A stretch of 64,000 nt of DNA from Lachnospiraceae bacterium (GTDB lineage: Bacteria; Bacillota; Clostridia; Lachnospirales; Lachnospiraceae), in assembly GCA_017552985.1 (NCBI GenBank), contig JAFZNO010000134.1, forward strand, positions 116,339 through 180,338. The letters are read 5' to 3'. The position numbers and the translations under genes are program-made. How positions within the stretch are numbered: position 1 is the stretch's first letter; every line of letters begins with the position of its first letter. This document shows, one piece after another, positions 51,035-60,911 of the stretch. Under the pieces are notes generated by a model, which saw only the letters and a program-made list of their open reading frames with translations, was not told where the DNA came from and did no database searches.

Positions 51035-52334
51035 GACGGATCACCTCCTCCAGTTCAGAGATTACCTGCCTTCGAAGCTCATTAATGCTCTTAAGTGGCA
51101 AAAAGATGCCATCATCCATCTGAATCAAGGGATCTCCGCCGTTAAAGCTTTCATCCGCGGTAAAGAACGTGTCACCTAATTTCTTTAATTGCTTTATTAC
51201 GTTTTCACGGGTGACTGGTGCCTTCTGCGCTGCTTCCACGATCTCACCATATCCGGTGACGGTCTTGCTCACGTCTCCGTCGAGCGTGATCTTCAGCATG
51301 GCGGGCTCATTCAGAAGGAACTTAGCTTCCATGCGTATGGGAACTCTTTTTTTATCGCTTAAATACTTTGCCTTAATGTCCTCAAGCAGTTTTTCGTCAC
51401 TTGCCGCATAGGCGGGACTGGTGAGGGTGATCATCTCTTTCCCGTTTGCCTTGTGGTAATAACCATTTGTCCGCTCACTGCGGATGTATAATCTTCCAAG
51501 ATCCTCCAAATCTTCTTTCGAAGGCGTGGCAGTCTTCCCTTCATAAAACGCGTCTAAAAGCTTTCGATAATATGCCGTGACGCCTGCGGCATACTCCGGT
51601 TTTTTCATGCGGCCCTCGATCTTAAAAGAGTCGATGCCTGCGCCTATCAGCTCAGGAAGCATTTCGATCGTACACATGTCCTTTAGGCTTAAGGGATAGC
51701 ATTCCTTACTCATGCTTTGACCATCTTTCACCCGGTAAGGCAGCCGGCATGGTTGCGCACAGCGGCCGCGATTGCCGCTCCTTCCTCCCAAAACCGAGCT
51801 AAACAGGCACTGGCCTGAAAAGCAATAACACATGGCTCCGTGAATAAAGCATTCCAGCTCCATCCCCGTCTCTGCCTTTATCTTTTTGATCTCTTCCAGG
51901 GAAAGCTCCCTTGCCGGCACGATCCTCACGACGCCCATTTTCTTCAAAAGGTTTGCCCCGTGAGTTCCAGTTATGCTCATCTGCGTGCTGGCATGTAGCG
52001 GTAATTGGGGGAAATGTTCCGAGAGCAAACTCAGAACGCCAAGATCCTGCACGATCACGCCGTCCAAACCTTCTTCCACGTAAGGTTTGATAAAACCGGG
52101 AAGCATCTCCAATTCGCGTTCTTTTATCAGCGTATTTACGGTAAGATAAACCTTTTTTCCCAGTAAATGCGCATATTTCAAGCAATTTAACAATTCATCT
52201 TCCGGAAAATTATCCGCATATGCCCTCGCACCGTATTGCGTTCCGGCAAGGTATACGGCATCCGCGCCTGCTTTGATCGCGCCGTAAAAGGCTTCCGGAC
52301 TCCCAGCCGGTGCCAACAGTTCCACTTGCTGCAT
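51024..52334 (-). CDS. U32 family peptidase (collagenase-like), N-terminal half
   Basis: A 436-residue U32 protein. It has ELLAPAGSPEAFYGAIKAGADAVY at the N-terminus (seen in part as LLAPAGSPEAF) and the signature ECFIHGAMCYCFSGQCLFSS (about 161-180) followed by a Cys-rich GRCAQPCRLPY. An internal DUF3656-like region (about 330-430) follows. U32 proteins include tRNA/rRNA hydroxylation factors (TrhP/RlhA types) and putative proteases; which applies is unclear. Preceded by the zapA terminator. Confidence 0.85.
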   Translation of the reverse strand: MQQVELLAPAGSPEAFYGAIKAGADAVYLAGTQYGARAYADNFPEDELLNCLKYAHLLGKKVYLTVNTLIKERELEMLPGFIKPYVEEGLDGVIVQDLGVLSLLSEHFPQLPLHASTQMSITGTHGANLLKKMGVVRIVPARELSLEEIKKIKAETGMELECFIHGAMCYCFSGQCLFSSVLGGRSGNRGRCAQPCRLPYRVKDGQSMSKECYPLSLKDMCTIEMLPELIGAGIDSFKIEGRMKKPEYAAGVTAYYRKLLDAFYEGKTATPSKEDLEDLGRLYIRSERTNGYYHKANGKEMITLTSPAYAASDEKLLEDIKAKYLSDKKRVPIRMEAKFLLNEPAMLKITLDGDVSKTVTGYGEIVEAAQKAPVTRENVIKQLKKLGDTFFTADESFNGGDPLIQMDDGIFLPLKSINELRRQVISELEEVIRHDK

Positions 52335-52352
52335 CTTTGATCTCCTGCTTTG

Positions 52353-52384
52353 AAAAAAGCTGTCCGCTTATATCGGACAGCTTT
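52353..52384 (-). terminator. Intrinsic terminator after zapA
   Basis: Perfect stem AAAGCTGTCCG / CGGACAGCTTT with a 7-base loop, followed by TTTTT on the minus strand. Confidence 0.88.
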
Positions 52385-52387
52385 CCA

Positions 52388-52789
52388 TTATTTATTCTTT
52401 AACTCAGTCTCAAGCTTAAATATTGTGCGGCTTTGCTCATCACACTGCCTCTGCAGTTCCTTTGCCTGATTCTTGGCGTTATCCAGTTGGATCTGGCAGG
52501 ATACCAGTTCATGCTTTAAGTCACAGTATTCCTTCTCCTTGGACTGCATTTCAGCCTCCAGGATCGCGATCTGCCTCTTTGCCTTAAAGAAATCATCCGC
52601 AATGTTTAACTGAAGCAACGTGCCCTGCGTGTCAATGGATTGCTTGCGAAATCCATCCAAACGATTATATTCATTGATCTTATTGTTGATATAGGTCGCT
52701 ACTTTCTGAAGATATTCTTCGCTCTCATATCCGCTCAGTTTTAATACCTTACCGCCGATCAATACTTCCGTAGCCGTTTTGGATGCCAT
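52388..52789 (-). CDS. zapA: Cell division protein ZapA
   Basis: A 133-residue ZapA. The N-terminal globular domain (about 1-70; ATEVLIGGKVLKLSGYESEEYLQKVATYIN-like, seen as GGKVLKLSGYESEEY) is followed by a long coiled coil (about 75-130). It binds and cross-links FtsZ filaments. Encoded downstream of ruvAB, as in other Clostridia, with its own terminator. Confidence 0.88.
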   Translation of the reverse strand: MASKTATEVLIGGKVLKLSGYESEEYLQKVATYINNKINEYNRLDGFRKQSIDTQGTLLQLNIADDFFKAKRQIAILEAEMQSKEKEYCDLKHELVSCQIQLDNAKNQAKELQRQCDEQSRTIFKLETELKNK

Positions 52790-52902
52790 GTCCCCTCACC
52801 CTTCCTCTTTTGTTCTCTTTTCCCATTCATAAGCCAAAAATGAATTCCATAAAAATCTAGTTTATATTATAGCTTAAACAAGAAAAAGAAACAAGAGTTT
52901 TT

Positions 52903-53889
52903 TTATGGCAAGAGATGCTTATATGCAAGATCCGTAACCACTCTTCCCCTTGGAGTTCTGTTGATCAAGCCGTTTTTGATCAGATAAGGTTCATAAACTT
53001 CCTCAATGGTTCCTGCGTCTTCGCCGATTGCGGCAGCAAGCGTGTCAAGTCCTACGGGACCTCCTTCGAACTTATCGATCATGGTCATGAGCATGTTGCG
53101 GTCAATGCGGTCAAGTCCAAGCTTGTCAACGTCCATCAGATCCAATGCAATTCTGGCAACGTCCTCCGTGATGACGCCATCGTACTTGACTTCCGCGAAA
53201 TCTCTCACACGCTTAAGAATGCGGTTTGCAAGTCTGGGGGTTCCGCGGCTTCTACGTGCCATCTCCTTCGCTCCGCCCGGATCGATCTCCACGTTCAGAA
53301 TGCGTGCGGAATGCATGATGATCTGCTGTAATTCAGGAATCTCATAGAATTCCAGATGATGGATCATGCCAAAACGATCGCGAAGCGGTGCCGAAAGCAG
53401 TCCCGCACGGGTCGTTGCACCAACGAGCGTGAATTTCGGCAGGTCAAGCCTGACGGATCTGGCAGAAGACCCTTTTCCGATCATGATGTCAATACAATAA
53501 TCTTCCATCGCGGGATACAGTACTTCTTCCACCTGTCTGTTCAAGCGGTGGATCTCATCCACGAACAATAGGTCGCCTTCTTCGAGATTATTCAAAATGG
53601 CAGCCATTTCACCGGGCTTTTCGATGGCCGGACCGCTGGTCACGCGCATGTGAACGCCCATTTCATTGGCAATGATCCCGGCAAGCGTCGTTTTTCCAAG
53701 TCCGGGAGGTCCGTAGAACAACACGTGGTCCAACGCGTCTCCCCTGCGCTTGGCAGCTTCTATGTAGATTTTAAGACTTTCCTTCACCTTTGACTGTCCA
53801 ATGTAATCATCCAGATACTTTGGACGAAGCGAGCCCTCTAGCTTTACCTCTTCTTCCGTCGCGGTGGTTTCGATCATTCTTCTCGCCAT
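52903..53889 (-). CDS. ruvB: Holliday junction branch-migration helicase RuvB
   Basis: A 328-residue AAA+ motor. It has [11 protein letters not shown], Walker [18 protein letters not shown] (about 60-76), Walker [11 protein letters not shown], sensor 1 [18 protein letters not shown] (about 155-172) and the C-terminal winged helix with [10 protein letters not shown] and TPRGRV. It lies nine bases after ruvA. Works with RuvA and with RecU (29.0 kb). Confidence 0.97.
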   Translation of the reverse strand: MARRMIETTATEEEVKLEGSLRPKYLDDYIGQSKVKESLKIYIEAAKRRGDALDHVLFYGPPGLGKTTLAGIIANEMGVHMRVTSGPAIEKPGEMAAILNNLEEGDLLFVDEIHRLNRQVEEVLYPAMEDYCIDIMIGKGSSARSVRLDLPKFTLVGATTRAGLLSAPLRDRFGMIHHLEFYEIPELQQIIMHSARILNVEIDPGGAKEMARRSRGTPRLANRILKRVRDFAEVKYDGVITEDVARIALDLMDVDKLGLDRIDRNMLMTMIDKFEGGPVGLDTLAAAIGEDAGTIEEVYEPYLIKNGLINRTPRGRVVTDLAYKHLLP

Positions 53890-53898
53890 GCTTCCCTC

Positions 53899-54513
53899 CT
53901 AGAACATTTTCTTTAGGGCAGCCTTTAAGATGGCGCCGGAATCCATGGATTCAATATCCGGAATGGAGCTGACTGCCTTTAGGCTCTCCGTCTGTCCATA
54001 GCCGAGGGCAACAAGGGCTTCAACAGCTTCCTTGATCTGCGGAACGTCAGAAGACGCAAAAGAAGTTCTTCCCGCCGTGCTTTCGATCTCGCGATCGATC
54101 AGGTCATCGTCATAAGTGATCTTATCCTTCAGCTCCAAGATCAGTCTCTCCGCCATCTTCGGTCCTACGCCGGGAGCCTTGGATATGGCCTTCTTGTCCC
54201 CTGCGGAAATGGCATAGCGCAAGGTATCCGCATCCATCACCGAAAGAATGGACAAGGCGCCCTTCGGTCCAATGCCGCTGACCGTGATGCATTTCTTAAA
54301 GATCTCCAGATCCTTTCTAGAAAGAAATCCGTAGAGCCAAATCGCATCCTCACGGACGGAGGTATAGGTATATAATTTCGCTTCTTCCCCGAAACTGGGC
54401 ATTTTGGAAGCCGTATCCGCAGATACGTGAACGTTGTAACCAACGCCATTCACGTCGATCACCACGTTATCCTCCGTAACGTTTTCCACAATTCCTCTGA
54501 CAAATCCGATCAT
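53899..54513 (-). CDS. ruvA: Holliday junction DNA helicase subunit RuvA
   Basis: A 204-residue RuvA with an N-terminal OB-fold (IGFVRGIVENV, VHVSADTASKMP), tandem HhH motifs (VSGIGPKGALSIL about 77 and APGVGPKMAERLI about 113) and a RuvB-binding C-terminal domain (about 150-204). It binds the four-way junction and recruits RuvB. It forms the ruvA-ruvB pair with a short gap. Confidence 0.96.
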   Translation of the reverse strand: MIGFVRGIVENVTEDNVVIDVNGVGYNVHVSADTASKMPSFGEEAKLYTYTSVREDAIWLYGFLSRKDLEIFKKCITVSGIGPKGALSILSVMDADTLRYAISAGDKKAISKAPGVGPKMAERLILELKDKITYDDDLIDREIESTAGRTSFASSDVPQIKEAVEALVALGYGQTESLKAVSSIPDIESMDSGAILKAALKKMF

Positions 54514-54568
54514 CTTTTTACCTCAATCGTTTATTCCGTCGATCTGTATTTACTACCTTTTTAGTTTA

Positions 54569-55969
54569 TCATAATCGAACATATGTTTCAAGTTGTTTTT
54601 TCTCTTTTCTAAAAAGGATGATGAAACAGATCACGTGTACCGAAAACGTAAGCGTCCAGCTGATGGGATAAGAATAATACAGGCATTCCAGCGTTCTGAC
54701 CTTTTGAAATATCGTCAGGATCCAAACCACGCGGAAAAGGCACGCGCCTGTCAGGGAAACCAGCATCGGCAATATGCCGTATCCCATGCCGCGGATGGAG
54801 CCCACGATCACGTCCATCATGCCGCAAAGACAATAAGTCGTACAGATGACGCTAAGTCTAAGCACTCCATATTTGATTGCTTCCGGATTACTTGTATAGA
54901 GCTTTAACAGCGTGCCGCCGAAAATATAAGCTCCGTTACCCAACACCAATCCAACGCCAATTACCAGGGATATGCAGTAGATCAAAGTCCTTTTGATGCG
55001 GTCAAATTTCTTGGCGCCGTAATTCTGTCCCGTAAAACTAACGGAAGTCTGATGCAGCGCATTCATCGCAGTATACACAAAGCCTTCGATGTTTCCGGCC
55101 GCCGTATTTCCCGCCATTGCAATCTTTCCGAAGGAGTTCACCGAGGACTGGATCAGCACGTTGGACAAGGAAAACAAAGCGCCTTGAACGCCGGCCGGCA
55201 AACCGATCCGGATCATTTTTAAGAGCTTATCTTTGTGAATCTTGAGCTTTCTCACGTCTAGCCTGTAATCTGATTTTGTCTTGATCAGGCATCTCAACAC
55301 CAAAAAAGCAGACAAAGCCTGCGAGAGCACCGTTGCAAGGGCAACGCCTGCCACGCTCATGTGGAAAAAGATGACAAAGATTAGGTTTAGGATAACGTTG
55401 ACGACTCCTGCAACCAACAAATAATACAGCGGTCTCTTCGTGTCTCCTACGGCACGAAGGATGGCACTGCCAAAATTATATGCCATCATCACTGGCATTC
55501 CAGCAAAATATATGCGCACGTACGTAATGGACAGACCGATCACGTCCTCTGGCACGCCCATTAGATGCAATGCCGGCTTCGCCATAAAGAATCCCACAAA
55601 GATCAGAAAGAATCCGCTGTATGCCGCCGTCAGCACGGACGTGTGCACCATGTCTTCCAATTCTTTCTTTTGACCCGCACCGTAATATCTTGAAACAAGC
55701 ACGTTGGTTCCGACGGACAAACCGATAAACACGTTAACCATCAGATTGATCAGCGGGCTGTTGGAACCAACGGCCGCCAGTGCCTCATCTCCGGCAAACT
55801 GCCCGACTACAATGACGTCCGCTGCATTAAACAAAAGCTGCAAGACGCCGGAAAGCATGAGCGGAAAATAAAAAACAACGATCTTCCCTAACAGGGGACC
55901 GTCACACATGTCTATTTCATAAGATTTTCTTTTTTTGCTTAATTCTATATTATTTCCGGTTTCTTTCAT
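54569..55969 (-). CDS. MATE family efflux transporter
   Basis: A 466-residue protein with about twelve membrane helices in two homologous halves (PLLGKIVVFYFPLMLSG; LLFNAADVIVVGQFAG; second-half GLPAGVQGALFSLSNVLIQSS). Cation-coupled drug or metabolite export is the family role. Start at ATG 55969 (KETGNN...), preceded by GAAGG; the longer frame adds 38 non-hydrophobic residues that run into leuD. It lies about 75 bases downstream of leuD, so it may be co-transcribed with leuCD. Confidence 0.88.
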   Translation of the reverse strand: MKETGNNIELSKKRKSYEIDMCDGPLLGKIVVFYFPLMLSGVLQLLFNAADVIVVGQFAGDEALAAVGSNSPLINLMVNVFIGLSVGTNVLVSRYYGAGQKKELEDMVHTSVLTAAYSGFFLIFVGFFMAKPALHLMGVPEDVIGLSITYVRIYFAGMPVMMAYNFGSAILRAVGDTKRPLYYLLVAGVVNVILNLIFVIFFHMSVAGVALATVLSQALSAFLVLRCLIKTKSDYRLDVRKLKIHKDKLLKMIRIGLPAGVQGALFSLSNVLIQSSVNSFGKIAMAGNTAAGNIEGFVYTAMNALHQTSVSFTGQNYGAKKFDRIKRTLIYCISLVIGVGLVLGNGAYIFGGTLLKLYTSNPEAIKYGVLRLSVICTTYCLCGMMDVIVGSIRGMGYGILPMLVSLTGACLFRVVWILTIFQKVRTLECLYYSYPISWTLTFSVHVICFIILFRKEKKQLETYVRL

Positions 55970-56042
55970 CCGATCACCTTCATTCCTTAAGAACAACTGC
56001 TTAGCAAGCTTTGATCGCCCGCTAAGCAGTCTCATGAAACCG

Positions 56043-56531
56043 TTATTTATTGTTGATGTAGTTAACAAGTCCTTCTGCCGCAATGATCTTTTGCATGAAT
56101 TCCGGGAATGCCTGACCCTGGAAGGTTGTGCCCTTCGTCAGGTTTGTGATCACGCCCGTGTCAAAGTTTACTTCAACCTGGTCGCCGGCATCAATTCCCT
56201 TTGCCGCCTCTGGGCATTCCACGATGGGAAGGCCGATGTTAATGCTGTTGCGGTAAAAGATTCTGGCAAAAGTCTCAGCGATAACGCAGCTAACGCCTGC
56301 CGCCTTGATTGCGATCGGTGCATGCTCTCGCGAGGAACCGCAACCGAAATTCTTCGTTGCTACAATGATGTCGCCCTTCTTTACGTTCTTTACAAAATCC
56401 TTGTCAATGTCCTCCATGCAATGGGTTGCAAGCTCAGCGGGATCAGAGGAATTCAGATATCTTGCGGGAATGATCACGTCCGTGTCAACGTTATCTCCAA
56501 ACTTAAAAACAGTACCAATGGCATTTTTCAT
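56043..56531 (-). CDS. leuD: 3-isopropylmalate dehydratase small subunit
   Basis: A 162-residue Leu[17 protein letters not shown] at the N-terminus and the [15 protein letters not shown] substrate-binding block (about 60-74). With LeuC it isomerises 2- to 3-isopropylmalate in leucine synthesis. Start at ATG 56531 behind AAGGAGAA; the 12 extra residues of the longer frame fall in the leuC-leuD gap. Archaeal/HacB-like short form, matching the LeuC type. Confidence 0.95.
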   Translation of the reverse strand: MKNAIGTVFKFGDNVDTDVIIPARYLNSSDPAELATHCMEDIDKDFVKNVKKGDIIVATKNFGCGSSREHAPIAIKAAGVSCVIAETFARIFYRNSINIGLPIVECPEAAKGIDAGDQVEVNFDTGVITNLTKGTTFQGQAFPEFMQKIIAAEGLVNYINNK

Positions 56532-56578
56532 TTTCTTATTCTCCTTTTTCAAGCCTATTTCCGACAACGCGTAACGGA

Positions 56579-57850
56579 TCAGTCTAACTCACAAGGGCAT
56601 CCAATCTTGCCCAAAATGGCGCTGGCTGCAGCAACGGCAGGGCTTGCAAGATAGATTTCAGAAGTAACGTGTCCCATTCTGCCTACGAAGTTGCGGTTCG
56701 TCGTTGAAACGCATCTCTCGCCCTCTGCCAGAATACCCATGTAACCGCCAAGGCAGGGACCGCAGGTCGGGGTGCTGACAACGGCACCAGCCTCGATAAA
56801 CGTGCGAAGAAGGCCCTCTTCCATCGCCTGCAGATAAATCTTCTGGGTTGCGGGGATCACGATGCAACGCATGCCCTTTTGAACCTTTCTGCCCTTCAGG
56901 ATTTCAGCTGCAATGCGGAGGTCGTCCAATCTTCCGTTGGTACAGGATCCGATCACAACCTGATCGATCTTAATGTCATCCATCTCATGGATTTCATCGA
57001 TGGTGTGTGTATTCTCAGGAAGATGAGGGAAAGACACGGTAGGTCTCAACTGACTTAAGTCAATGGTATAAGTCTCATCATACTCAGCATCTTCGTCAGC
57101 CTCGTAGATGGTATATTTTCTATTGGAATGCTCCTTCATATATGCTTCCGCCAGGGCGTCCACGGGGAAGATGCCGTTCTTTCCGCCTGCTTCAATTGCC
57201 ATGTTTGCGATGGTAAAGCGGTCATCCATGCTAAGGTTTGCAATGCCGTCGCCTACAAACTCCATGGACTTGTAAAGGGCTCCGTCAACGCCGATCATGC
57301 CAATGATATGCAGGATCACGTCCTTGCCGCTCACCCACTTGGAAGGCTTTCCGGTAAGCACAAACTTAATGGCAGAAGGAACCTTGAACCATGCCTTGCC
57401 GGTTGCCATTCCTGCGGCCATGTCAGTACTTCCAACACCGGTAGAAAACGCGCCGAGAGCACCGTAAGTACAGGTATGGGAATCAGCACCGATGATCACG
57501 TCACCAGCAACAGTCAAGCCTTTTTCAGGAAGCAGGGCGTGCTCAATGCCCATCTCACCGACTTCGAAGTAGTTGGTGATCTCATTTCTTCTTGCAAACT
57601 CTCTAACGCATTTGCAATGCTCTGCAGACTTGATGTCTTTATTCGGCACAAAATGATCCGGAACCAAGGCGATCTTATCCTTGTCAAAAACGCCGTCCAC
57701 TTTCATCTTGTCCATCTCTTTGATCGCAACGGGGCTGGTAATGTCATTTCCAAGCACAAGATCCAGATTTGCCTCGATCAGCTGTCCTGCAACAACCTTT
57801 TCAAGTCCGGCCGCATGCGCCAAAATCTTCTGCGTCATCGTCATACCCAT
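56579..57850 (-). CDS. leuC: 3-isopropylmalate dehydratase large subunit
   Basis: A 423-residue aconitase-family protein. Cluster-binding cysteines are in [10 protein letters not shown] (about 298) and [11 protein letters not shown] (about 358-361); [15 protein letters not shown] is also present. At this length it belongs to the HacA/archaeal-type group. Start at ATG 57850, behind GGAGGATG; an alternative in-frame start at 57865 has no ribosome-binding site. The 5' side faces a 780-bp gene-free interval with two giant hairpins. Confidence 0.95.
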   Translation of the reverse strand: MGMTMTQKILAHAAGLEKVVAGQLIEANLDLVLGNDITSPVAIKEMDKMKVDGVFDKDKIALVPDHFVPNKDIKSAEHCKCVREFARRNEITNYFEVGEMGIEHALLPEKGLTVAGDVIIGADSHTCTYGALGAFSTGVGSTDMAAGMATGKAWFKVPSAIKFVLTGKPSKWVSGKDVILHIIGMIGVDGALYKSMEFVGDGIANLSMDDRFTIANMAIEAGGKNGIFPVDALAEAYMKEHSNRKYTIYEADEDAEYDETYTIDLSQLRPTVSFPHLPENTHTIDEIHEMDDIKIDQVVIGSCTNGRLDDLRIAAEILKGRKVQKGMRCIVIPATQKIYLQAMEEGLLRTFIEAGAVVSTPTCGPCLGGYMGILAEGERCVSTTNRNFVGRMGHVTSEIYLASPAVAAASAILGKIGCPCELD

Positions 57851-57955
57851 GGTCTCATCCTCCATATCTCACGTAATTTTCTTATAATTTAGTATCCTAC
57901 CATACTTTCCCCCAAAATAAAATAGATAATTTTAATCAAATTACGTAAAAGCTTC

Positions 57956-58149
57956 GTGGCGGGAGGGATTGCCTGCTTGGAAACGGCACGGACAGTACTA
58001 AGCTTCCCAATCGTCTGAATGGAGTGGGAAAAAACGAGATAAACTCGGAGCTACGCTCCTCAGACATATCTCGTTTTTTCCCATTCAGCCGACTGGCTCA
58101 CTAAGTACTGCCGGCTAATTGTTTCCAAGCAGGCAATCCCTCCCGCCAC
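57956..58149 (+). repeat. Giant hairpin element 1 (194 bp; conserved sense = plus)
   Basis: A perfect 29-bp outer stem (57956-57984 with 58121-58149). Inside it lie a basal internal loop with GGCACGGACAGTACTAAGC on the left (57985-58003) and CTAAGTACTGCCGGCTAATT on the right (58101-58120). A middle helix CTGAAT/ATTCAG, a one-sided GGAGT bulge (58021-58025) and a perfect 15-bp inner helix (58026-58040 with 58068-58082) follow. The apical loop is AAACTC-hairpin-TCAGACAT with GGAGC-TAC-GCTCC at the tip. Together with element 2 it shows conserved loops with compensating helices. No coding capacity. It lies 105 bp upstream of leuC, antisense to it. Confidence 0.9.
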
Positions 58150-58232
58150 TTACGTTACGCATAATTTTACATTATATGATTTTTTATAGTTGCAGATCAT
58201 ATGGTTTGTAAGTTTCAGTATAAAATAATCGA

Positions 58233-58291
58233 GTTTCAGCGTTTAAAAGATTAGCAAATCAGATTTCAACATTAAAAGACGATTAGCAAAT
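58233..58291. repeat. Two imperfect ~28-bp direct repeats between the giant hairpins
   Basis: GTTTCAGCGTTTAAAAGATT then AGCAAAT (58233-58259) recurs as ATTTCAACATTAAAAGACGA then TTAGCAAAT (58263-58291). A weaker partial copy starts at 58211. The rest of 58150-58372 is AT-rich with no gene I can support. Confidence 0.55.
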
Positions 58292-58372
58292 TAATCCGTT
58301 TGATTTCTTTCAACTGATTCGGTTTTATTGTATAGAGTCCCTAATTTAATTCTTGGCTTGGCGGGGGCTCGA

Positions 58373-58577
58373 GGGGAAGGTGGGCGGGGCCTGCTCCTTG
58401 GGAAACAATTAGCCGGCAGTACTTAGCGAGTCAGCCTTCCGGATGGAAAATTTTGAGAAATGTCTGAGGAGCTTTAGCTCCGAGTTTTTCTCAAAATTTT
58501 CCACTCCATCCGAAAGGTTGAGGAGCTTAGTACTGTCCGTGCCGTTTCCCAAGGAGCAGGCCCCGCCCACCTTCCCC
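58373..58577 (-). repeat. Giant hairpin element 2 (205 bp; conserved sense = minus)
   Basis: A perfect 34-bp outer stem (58373-58406 with 58544-58577), in opposite orientation to element 1. Read on the minus strand, it repeats the basal loop strands of element 1, the GGAGT bulge and the AAACTC/TCAGACAT apical loop almost without change. The outer, middle and inner helices have different sequences and lengths, and every inner-helix change is matched on the other side. The short frame at 58409-58594 across it is spurious. Confidence 0.9.
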
Positions 58578-58596
58578 GAGTCCTGCTTAACCACGT

Positions 58597-58624
58597 AAAA
58601 AGGGCCGGCATTTCATGCCGGCCC
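58597..58624 (-). terminator. Intrinsic terminator after ilvC
   Basis: Minus strand: perfect 10-bp stem GGGCCGGCAT / ATGCCGGCCC with a 3-base loop, followed by TTTTT. It should stop ilv transcription before the giant hairpin region. Confidence 0.92.
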
Positions 58625-58645
58625 ACTAACGTCAAATGGAAATCT

Positions 58646-59734
<1,089 letters not shown>

Positions 59735-59790
59735 TTATAACTGATAGGTTTTCATCCGAAAGCCTAGAGCTAACATAATAAAGATGCCTT

Positions 59791-60288
59791 TTACAGCATT
59801 ACCACGTCCTTTGCTCCGCGGGACAAACCGGCGAGACCGGTGCGGGCGATCTCAAGAATCTCATATCCTTCAAGGAGATTGATAAACGCTTCAATCTTAC
59901 TCTGATTACCGGTGATCTCAACGATCAGGCTGTCAGCGCTAACGTCAACCACGTTGGCACGGAATACGTTTACAACGGAAATCACGTTCTGGCGCTCTGC
60001 AGCATTTGCCTTGATCTTGATGAGGCAAAGCTCACGATATACGCTCTCGTCCGGCTTCAACTCCTTGATGTCCTTAACGTCCACAAGCTTAGCCAGCTGC
60101 TTTTCGATCTGCTCAAGGATCTCGTCATCTCCGCTAGTCACGATCGTAATGCGGCTGTACTTGGGGTCAGCAGTCACGCCTGCGGTAATGCTCTCAATGT
60201 TATAGCTGCGGCGGGAAAACAAACCGGTAATGCGGCTCAGTACTCCGGAAGTATTATTGGTCAAAAGTTGAAATACTTTCTTCTGCAT
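59791..60288 (-). CDS. ilvN: Acetolactate synthase small subunit, copy adjacent to ilvC
   Basis: A 165-residue ALS regulatory subunit: N-terminal ACT domain (FQLLTNNTSGVLSRITGLFSRR, seen as TSGVLSRITGLFSRR, about 9-75) and a C-terminal ALSS_C domain (about 80-160). It binds valine for feedback control and activates IlvB. It has its own promoter upstream and is co-directional with ilvC 125 bases downstream. It is clearly a paralogue, not a duplicate, of the copy at 60411. Confidence 0.92.
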   Translation of the reverse strand: MQKKVFQLLTNNTSGVLSRITGLFSRRSYNIESITAGVTADPKYSRITIVTSGDDEILEQIEKQLAKLVDVKDIKELKPDESVYRELCLIKIKANAAERQNVISVVNVFRANVVDVSADSLIVEITGNQSKIEAFINLLEGYEILEIARTGLAGLSRGAKDVVML

Positions 60289-60357
60289 TTTATTACCTTG
60301 CCTTTCCTGATCAACACTTTTTTACTTTAATTGAATAACTTGTGAAAGTCTTTAATA

Positions 60358-60386
60358 AATATATCAACTCTTGAAAGAAATGTCAA
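60358..60386 (-). promoter_or_regulatory. Internal promoter for ilvN(2)-ilvC
   Basis: Minus strand: TTGACA (60381-60386), 17 bases, TATATT (60358-60363), in the 122-base gap between the two small-subunit genes. A short weak hairpin AAGGC/GCCTTTT precedes it, near 60391-60412. Confidence 0.65.
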
Positions 60387-60410
60387 GCGACAAAAGGCTT
60401 TTATGCGGCC

Positions 60411-60899
60411 TTAGTCATTCTCGCAACATTTCCCAAGTGCCAGGGTTCCGGTGCGGGCAACCTCAAGGATGCCAAAGCTCTGAAGCATGCTGATCAACAG
60501 TGTCGTCCGCTCAGGAACGTCACAGTGCTGGATCATCACGTAATGCTTTGACATGTCGACGATCTGGGCCTTCATCATGTCGCAGACCTCCATGAGATCA
60601 CGGCGATTGTTCTTATTATATTTTACTTTGATCAGCATAAGCTCCCGGGCAACTGCCTGCTGTTCGTCAAAAGTCTTTACCTTAATGACGTCAAGCTTCT
60701 TGTTTAGCTGTTTTTCGATCTGTTCGATGGTGTGCTGGTCTCCGCTGGAAACGATGGTCATGCAGGAAACGTCCTTCGCTTCCGTCTCACCCACTGCCAG
60801 ACTTTCAATGTTAAAATTTCTTCTGGAGAACAGTCCGGCAACCTTACAAAGTACGCCGGAACGGTTTTCTACTAAAACGGAATAGATTTTCTTTTTCAT
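60411..60899 (-). CDS. ilvN: Acetolactate synthase small subunit, copy adjacent to ilvB
   Basis: A 162-residue ALS small subunit with an N-terminal ACT domain (VLVENRSGVLCKVAGLFSRR, about 7-26) and a C-terminal domain. It differs at many positions from the other copy, for example the C-terminus ends GTLALGKCCEND. It lies 12 bases after ilvB, so it is the likely direct partner. Two regulatory subunits with different effector responses are possible (inference). Confidence 0.9.
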   Translation of the reverse strand: MKKKIYSVLVENRSGVLCKVAGLFSRRNFNIESLAVGETEAKDVSCMTIVSSGDQHTIEQIEKQLNKKLDVIKVKTFDEQQAVARELMLIKVKYNKNNRRDLMEVCDMMKAQIVDMSKHYVMIQHCDVPERTTLLISMLQSFGILEVARTGTLALGKCCEND

Positions 60900-60911
60900 G
60901 GCGCACCTCCC

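Noticed and set aside
57128-57892. 254-codon plus-strand frame
   Set aside because: Antisense shadow of leuC.
57956-58149. Simple rho-independent terminator for either strand
   Set aside because: The stem is far too long (about 190 bases), has conserved internal loops and no T-run; ilvC already has a standard terminator at 58597-58624.
58409-58594. 61-codon minus-strand frame across hairpin element 2
   Set aside because: It is made of one arm and loop of a palindrome, has no ribosome-binding site and would not be conserved in element 1.
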